Part shown: positions 6,983 through 9,843 of the stretch, in pieces
How positions within the stretch are numbered: the stretch's first letter is position 1
How the letters are laid out: every line of letters begins with the position of its first letter
Assembly (NCBI GenBank): GCA_902477365.1
Contig: CABSGW010000086.1
Span: forward strand, 1-9,843
DNA: 9,843 bases
Direction of reading: 5' to 3'
Source of the DNA: an uncultured Prevotellaceae bacterium
GTDB taxonomy: Bacteria; Bacteroidota; Bacteroidia; Bacteroidales; Bacteroidaceae
Translations under genes and position numbers: made by a program
The notes under the pieces: generated by a model
Databases searched by the model: none
Told to the model about the DNA's origin: nothing
What the model saw: the letters and a program-made list of their open reading frames with translations, nothing else

Positions 6983-8797
6983 ATGCAAGCAATTATTTTA
7001 GCGGCCGGCATGGGACGCCGTTTGGGAGAACTGACCAAGAAGAATACAAAATGTATGGTTGAAGTAAATGGCATACCCTTGGTAGACCGTTTATTGGAAC
7101 AACTTTGTTCGTTGAATTTGAACCGTATTGTTTTTGTTATAGGTTATGAAGGAGAAAAATTACAATCTTATATTGACGTACGATATAAACGCAGGATACA
7201 GATAGAATATGTATCGAATCCTGTTTACGATAAAACAAACAATATCTATTCACTGGCATTGGCTAAAAAATATTTACAGGAAGATGATACATTGTTGATA
7301 GAATCGGACTTGATATTTGAGGAAAAATTGTTTTCCTTGATAGTAGAGAATCCATACCCGAACTTAGCCCTGGTTGCTAAATATGAGACATGGATGGATG
7401 GCACAATGGTACGTATTGACGATGACAATAACATCATCAATTTTGTTCCAAAGAAAGCTTTCAAATACAGCGATGTTGGTTCATACTACAAAACGGTGAA
7501 TATTTACAAATTCAGTAAAGCATTTTCCACCCAGAAATACGTTCCGTTCTTGGATGCCTATTGTAAAGCTTTAGGAAATAATGAATACTACGAACAGGTC
7601 TTGAGAGTCATTACATTTTTAGATAAATCGGAATTAAAGGCATTACCCATAGGAGGTGAGAAGTGGTATGAGATAGATGATATCCAAGATTTGGATATAG
7701 CGGAAGCTCTTTTTGCAGAAGGTGAGACCAGATTCAATAAATATAGGCAACGGGAGGGAGGTTATTGGAGATTTCCGGGGTTATTGAACTTTGGTGAACC
7801 TGTAAGTGCCTATTTCCCTTCGGGACGTATGCTGGATGAATTACGGGCTAATTTCAATATATTATTAACTACAGCCTCTTCACACTTGAATGTAAATACG
7901 TTATTGGCTGGTAAGTACTTTGATGTTTCTCAAGATTATATTGTCCCTGTTAATGAGCTTACAGAGTCTATTGAGGTCTTGATGGAAAACTCCAAAGGTG
8001 ACATAGGAGTTATAGGTCATCCCGATATGGAATGCCCTTTTTATAACGATCGTGAATCTTTGCGTTTTTTTGTCCCGACCAATCCTAATTTCAAGTATTC
8101 GGTGGATGAGTTGATAACTTATTTCAGTAGCAATCCCATCTCAACCTTATTGCTGATGAACCCTGATGATTTAGCGGGGAATTTTATAAGTTTAGAAGAA
8201 TTGTGTACTTTGGCTGGTTGGTGTGAAAAGCAGCATATACGGTTGATTGTTGATGAGTCATTTATGTCTTTTACGTATGATATTACAACCAGTACGTTGC
8301 TACACAATGATTTATTGGAGCAATATCCTCACATGGTTGTTGCTAAGAAGATCTCTCAAACTGATGGTATACCAGGTTTGCAACTTGGCATTTTGGCTTC
8401 ATCTGATATGGAACTGATCACTTGGATACGGAAAAAGAACTCAATGCGGAAGTTCAATAGCTTTGCGGAATTTTATATGCAGATCTATGGCAAATATGAA
8501 TCGGATTATGAACGTGCCTGCAAAAGAAATCAAGAAGAGAGAGAGTCTTTGTATGTTTCATTGCAAACCATTCCTTTTTTGCGCGTCATACCTTCTGAAT
8601 CGAATTATTTGCTTTGTGAAGTATTATCCCCTTATACTGCAAAGCAATTGGCTGTTACATTATTGAACCAATTTAATATTTTGGTCAAGAATTACGGTGT
8701 AAGGACAGATACTAAGATTCGACATTATATACGTTTAGCAGTCAGAACAAAAGAGGATAACCGATGTTTGATTGACGCGTTGAAGGAACTCCGCTGA
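6983..8797 (+). CDS. Cytidylyltransferase-like (LicC-type) domain fused to a degenerate class I/II aminotransferase domain
   Basis: The 604-residue product has two domains. Residues 1 to about 240 form a sugar/phospho-alcohol nucleotidyltransferase: AIILAAGMGRRLGELT, Lys23, the KTNNIYSLALA block, ESD with metal-binding Asp109, and WYEIDDIQDLDIA with Asp232/233. This half looks catalytically intact and resembles LicC-type CTP:phosphocholine cytidylyltransferases. Residues about 255-604 match HisC/CobD-like fold-type I PLP enzymes (GNFISLEELCTLAGWCEKQ, LIVDESF with Asp424, GIPGLQLGILAS, YIRLAVR with Arg584). The PLP site is broken: Gln459 replaces the Schiff-base Lys, Gln467 the phosphate-binding Arg, Asp396 the NPxNPTG Asn, and 322-328 lacks the GNG loop. 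The pairing recalls PntC, but PntC carries a class V transaminase, so orthology is unlikely. With licD just upstream it should supply the CDP-linked donor; the second domain is probably structural or regulatory. Confidence 0.85.
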   Translation: MQAIILAAGMGRRLGELTKKNTKCMVEVNGIPLVDRLLEQLCSLNLNRIVFVIGYEGEKLQSYIDVRYKRRIQIEYVSNPVYDKTNNIYSLALAKKYLQEDDTLLIESDLIFEEKLFSLIVENPYPNLALVAKYETWMDGTMVRIDDDNNIINFVPKKAFKYSDVGSYYKTVNIYKFSKAFSTQKYVPFLDAYCKALGNNEYYEQVLRVITFLDKSELKALPIGGEKWYEIDDIQDLDIAEALFAEGETRFNKYRQREGGYWRFPGLLNFGEPVSAYFPSGRMLDELRANFNILLTTASSHLNVNTLLAGKYFDVSQDYIVPVNELTESIEVLMENSKGDIGVIGHPDMECPFYNDRESLRFFVPTNPNFKYSVDELITYFSSNPISTLLLMNPDDLAGNFISLEELCTLAGWCEKQHIRLIVDESFMSFTYDITTSTLLHNDLLEQYPHMVVAKKISQTDGIPGLQLGILASSDMELITWIRKKNSMRKFNSFAEFYMQIYGKYESDYERACKRNQEERESLYVSLQTIPFLRVIPSESNYLLCEVLSPYTAKQLAVTLLNQFNILVKNYGVRTDTKIRHYIRLAVRTKEDNRCLIDALKELR

Positions 8798-8855
8798 AAA
8801 AGGGGGAGATTTTTATTATTTTCCTTACTGTCCATAATTTTTTATTTTATTTGTT

Positions 8856-9662
8856 ATGCATTTTTCTGTTCTCATGTCGGTTTACCGACGGGAACAGTCT
8901 TCTTTTTTCTCAGAAAGTTTAGCCAGCGTATTTAAGCAGACCGTTCCACCCGATGAGGTGGTTCTGGTAAAGGATGGGCCTCTAACCATAGAACTGGAAG
9001 AGGTCATAGCCTGTTTTGTGGCTGAACACCCGGAGTTGAAGGTTGTTCCATTACCTGTGAATGTTGGTTTGGGTCGTGCCCTGAACGAGGGTTTGAAGCA
9101 CTGTTCTCACGAGTTGGTGGCCAGGATGGACACGGACGATGTCTGCAAGCCGGATCGGTTTGAAAAGCAATTGCAGGTATTTGAGATACATCCGGACGTG
9201 GATGTTTGCAGTACTTGGATTGATGAATTTGAAAATGAAATTACAAACATCCGTTCACAGCGTCGTTTGCCGGAATTGCATACGGATATTTTGCGTTATG
9301 CTAAGGGACGTTGCCCTGTGAACCATCCCACCGTGATGTATCGGAAAAGTAAAGTGTTGGCAGTAGGAGGATATCAGGGATTTCCGGAAGATTCTTACCT
9401 GTGGGTGAAGATGTTACTTGCCGGCAGTGTTTTTTATAATATTCAAGCTAGTTTATTGTGGTTTCGCTTTTCACCGGATGTATTGAAACGTCGCGGTGGA
9501 TGGCGTTATGCCAAGGAGGATATTCGCGCACAATGGAGTTTCTATAAGGTCGGTTTCCTGACGTTACCGGAATTGTTGAAAAATGTACTGATCCGGGGTA
9601 CGGTTCGTTTGATGCCGAATGGGTTACGTGTGTGGACATACAAGCATTTATTGAGAAGATAG
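8856..9662 (+). CDS. Family 2 glycosyltransferase, AmsE-like
   Basis: This 268-residue GT-A fold glycosyltransferase resembles AmsE-type enzymes of amylovoran and capsule loci. Signatures in order: FSVLMSVYRRE at the first strand, VLVKDGPLT at 36-44, NVGLGRALNEGLKHCS, the metal-binding ARMDTDDVCKPDRF with Asp92-Thr-Asp94, PVNHPTVMYRKS, and the putative catalytic-base segment PEDSYLW with Glu178-Asp179. The C-terminus (RRGGWRYAKEDI, then VLIRGTVRLMPN) is the usual conserved tail, so the protein is full length. The start is ATG 8856, right at the first beta strand, behind a 58-base A/T-rich gap. G+C is higher than in genes 3-6 of the block (31 of 60 bases at 9121-9180). With the WecA-like gene after it, this probably belongs to the more conserved end of the locus and may add the second sugar. 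Confidence 0.92.
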   Translation: MHFSVLMSVYRREQSSFFSESLASVFKQTVPPDEVVLVKDGPLTIELEEVIACFVAEHPELKVVPLPVNVGLGRALNEGLKHCSHELVARMDTDDVCKPDRFEKQLQVFEIHPDVDVCSTWIDEFENEITNIRSQRRLPELHTDILRYAKGRCPVNHPTVMYRKSKVLAVGGYQGFPEDSYLWVKMLLAGSVFYNIQASLLWFRFSPDVLKRRGGWRYAKEDIRAQWSFYKVGFLTLPELLKNVLIRGTVRLMPNGLRVWTYKHLLRR

Positions 9663-9689
9663 AAAATAGTATAAACAAATAGCGTTGTT

Positions 9690-9843
9690 ATGAATGGTTG
9701 GCTTTATCAGATTTTGGCTGCTTTCCTTTGCAGCCTGGGTATCACGTCTTTCCTGATTCCAAAGATTTTATTGATTTCTTTCCGCAAGCAGTTGTTTGAC
9801 TATGCGGACGAACGTAAGGTACATACGGGTATAGTCCCCCGTT
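9690..9843 (+). CDS. WecA/MraY-family undecaprenyl-phosphate sugar-1-phosphate transferase (N-terminus, cut by window end)
   Basis: Fifty-one residues from ATG 9690 run off the right edge. They form one hydrophobic helix (about 7-30, ending SFLIPKILLISF) followed by FDYADERKVHTGIVPR at 36-51. This is the characteristic cytoplasmic motif of WecA/TagO-type enzymes, D-x-x-D-x-RK-x-H-x4-PR, usually continued by a Gly-Gly pair. Such enzymes move a HexNAc-1-phosphate from UDP-sugar onto undecaprenyl phosphate and so start repeat-unit assembly at the inner membrane. The gene lies 27 bases after the AmsE-like gene in the same high-G+C context, consistent with a shared transcript. The sugar donor cannot be read from this fragment. 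Confidence 0.85.
   Translation, partial: MNGWLYQILAAFLCSLGITSFLIPKILLISFRKQLFDYADERKVHTGIVPR

Noticed and set aside
6983..8797. Identification of the fusion as PntC (2-aminoethylphosphonate cytidylyltransferase-transaminase).
   Set aside because: PntC carries a class V (PhnW-like) transaminase, whereas this C-terminal domain follows HisC/CobD-like class I/II sequence. It has also lost its catalytic lysine, and no phosphonate synthesis genes are in the window.
1..9843. Mobile elements, CRISPR arrays, tRNA or rRNA genes, invertible-promoter repeats.
   Set aside because: No transposase or recombinase frame, no regularly spaced repeats, no cloverleaf-like or rRNA-like sequence, and no matching inverted repeats flanking a promoter-sized segment were seen on reading.

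Overview
This window is one co-directional block of surface polysaccharide (capsule or O-antigen type) genes, all on the + strand. The gene types point to a Bacteroidota member of the Bacteroides/Parabacteroides kind: a Wzx flippase, an EpsG-like polymerase, an AmsE-like family 2 glycosyltransferase just before a WecA-like initiating transferase, no Shine-Dalgarno sequences, and A/T-rich leaders in front of start codons. The species call is an inference from gene types and layout.

Layout. 2-73: C-terminal end of an unidentified acidic protein. 76-1623: Wzx flippase. 1620-2552: family 2 glycosyltransferase, overlapping wzx by ATGA. 2611-3513: GT-D fold (DUF1792) glycosyltransferase. 3514-3721: A/T-rich gap. 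3722-4786: EpsG/Wzy polymerase. 4820-4847: perfect A/T-rich hairpin in the next gap. 4861-6057: family 4 glycosyltransferase. 6177-6971: LicD-family phosphotransferase. 6983-8797: cytidylyltransferase-like domain fused to a class I/II aminotransferase-like domain. 8856-9662: AmsE-like family 2 glycosyltransferase. 9690 to the window end: N-terminus of a WecA/MraY-type sugar-1-phosphate transferase.

How the genes would work together (inference). The WecA-like enzyme loads the first sugar phosphate onto undecaprenyl phosphate. Up to four glycosyltransferases extend the repeat unit. The nucleotidyltransferase and LicD would activate a phospho-alcohol (phosphocholine, phosphoethanolamine or similar) and attach it. 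Wzx flips the unit and the EpsG-like protein polymerises it. A positively charged phospho-amine substituent would make the polymer potentially zwitterionic.

The most unusual item is the 604-residue fusion. Its nucleotidyltransferase half looks intact. The aminotransferase half keeps its fold-level sequence but has lost the Schiff-base lysine (Gln459), the PLP-phosphate arginine (Gln467), the PLP-contacting Asn (Asp396) and the glycine loop (322-328), so it looks like a pseudo-enzyme domain kept in an open frame.

Base composition is mosaic. wzx and the genes at the right end are near 47-57% G+C in sampled lines, whereas about 1981-6130 is much poorer, down to 18-30% in places. One sharp step falls inside the first family 2 glycosyltransferase gene. 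This fits a serotype-specific cassette set between more conserved flanks.
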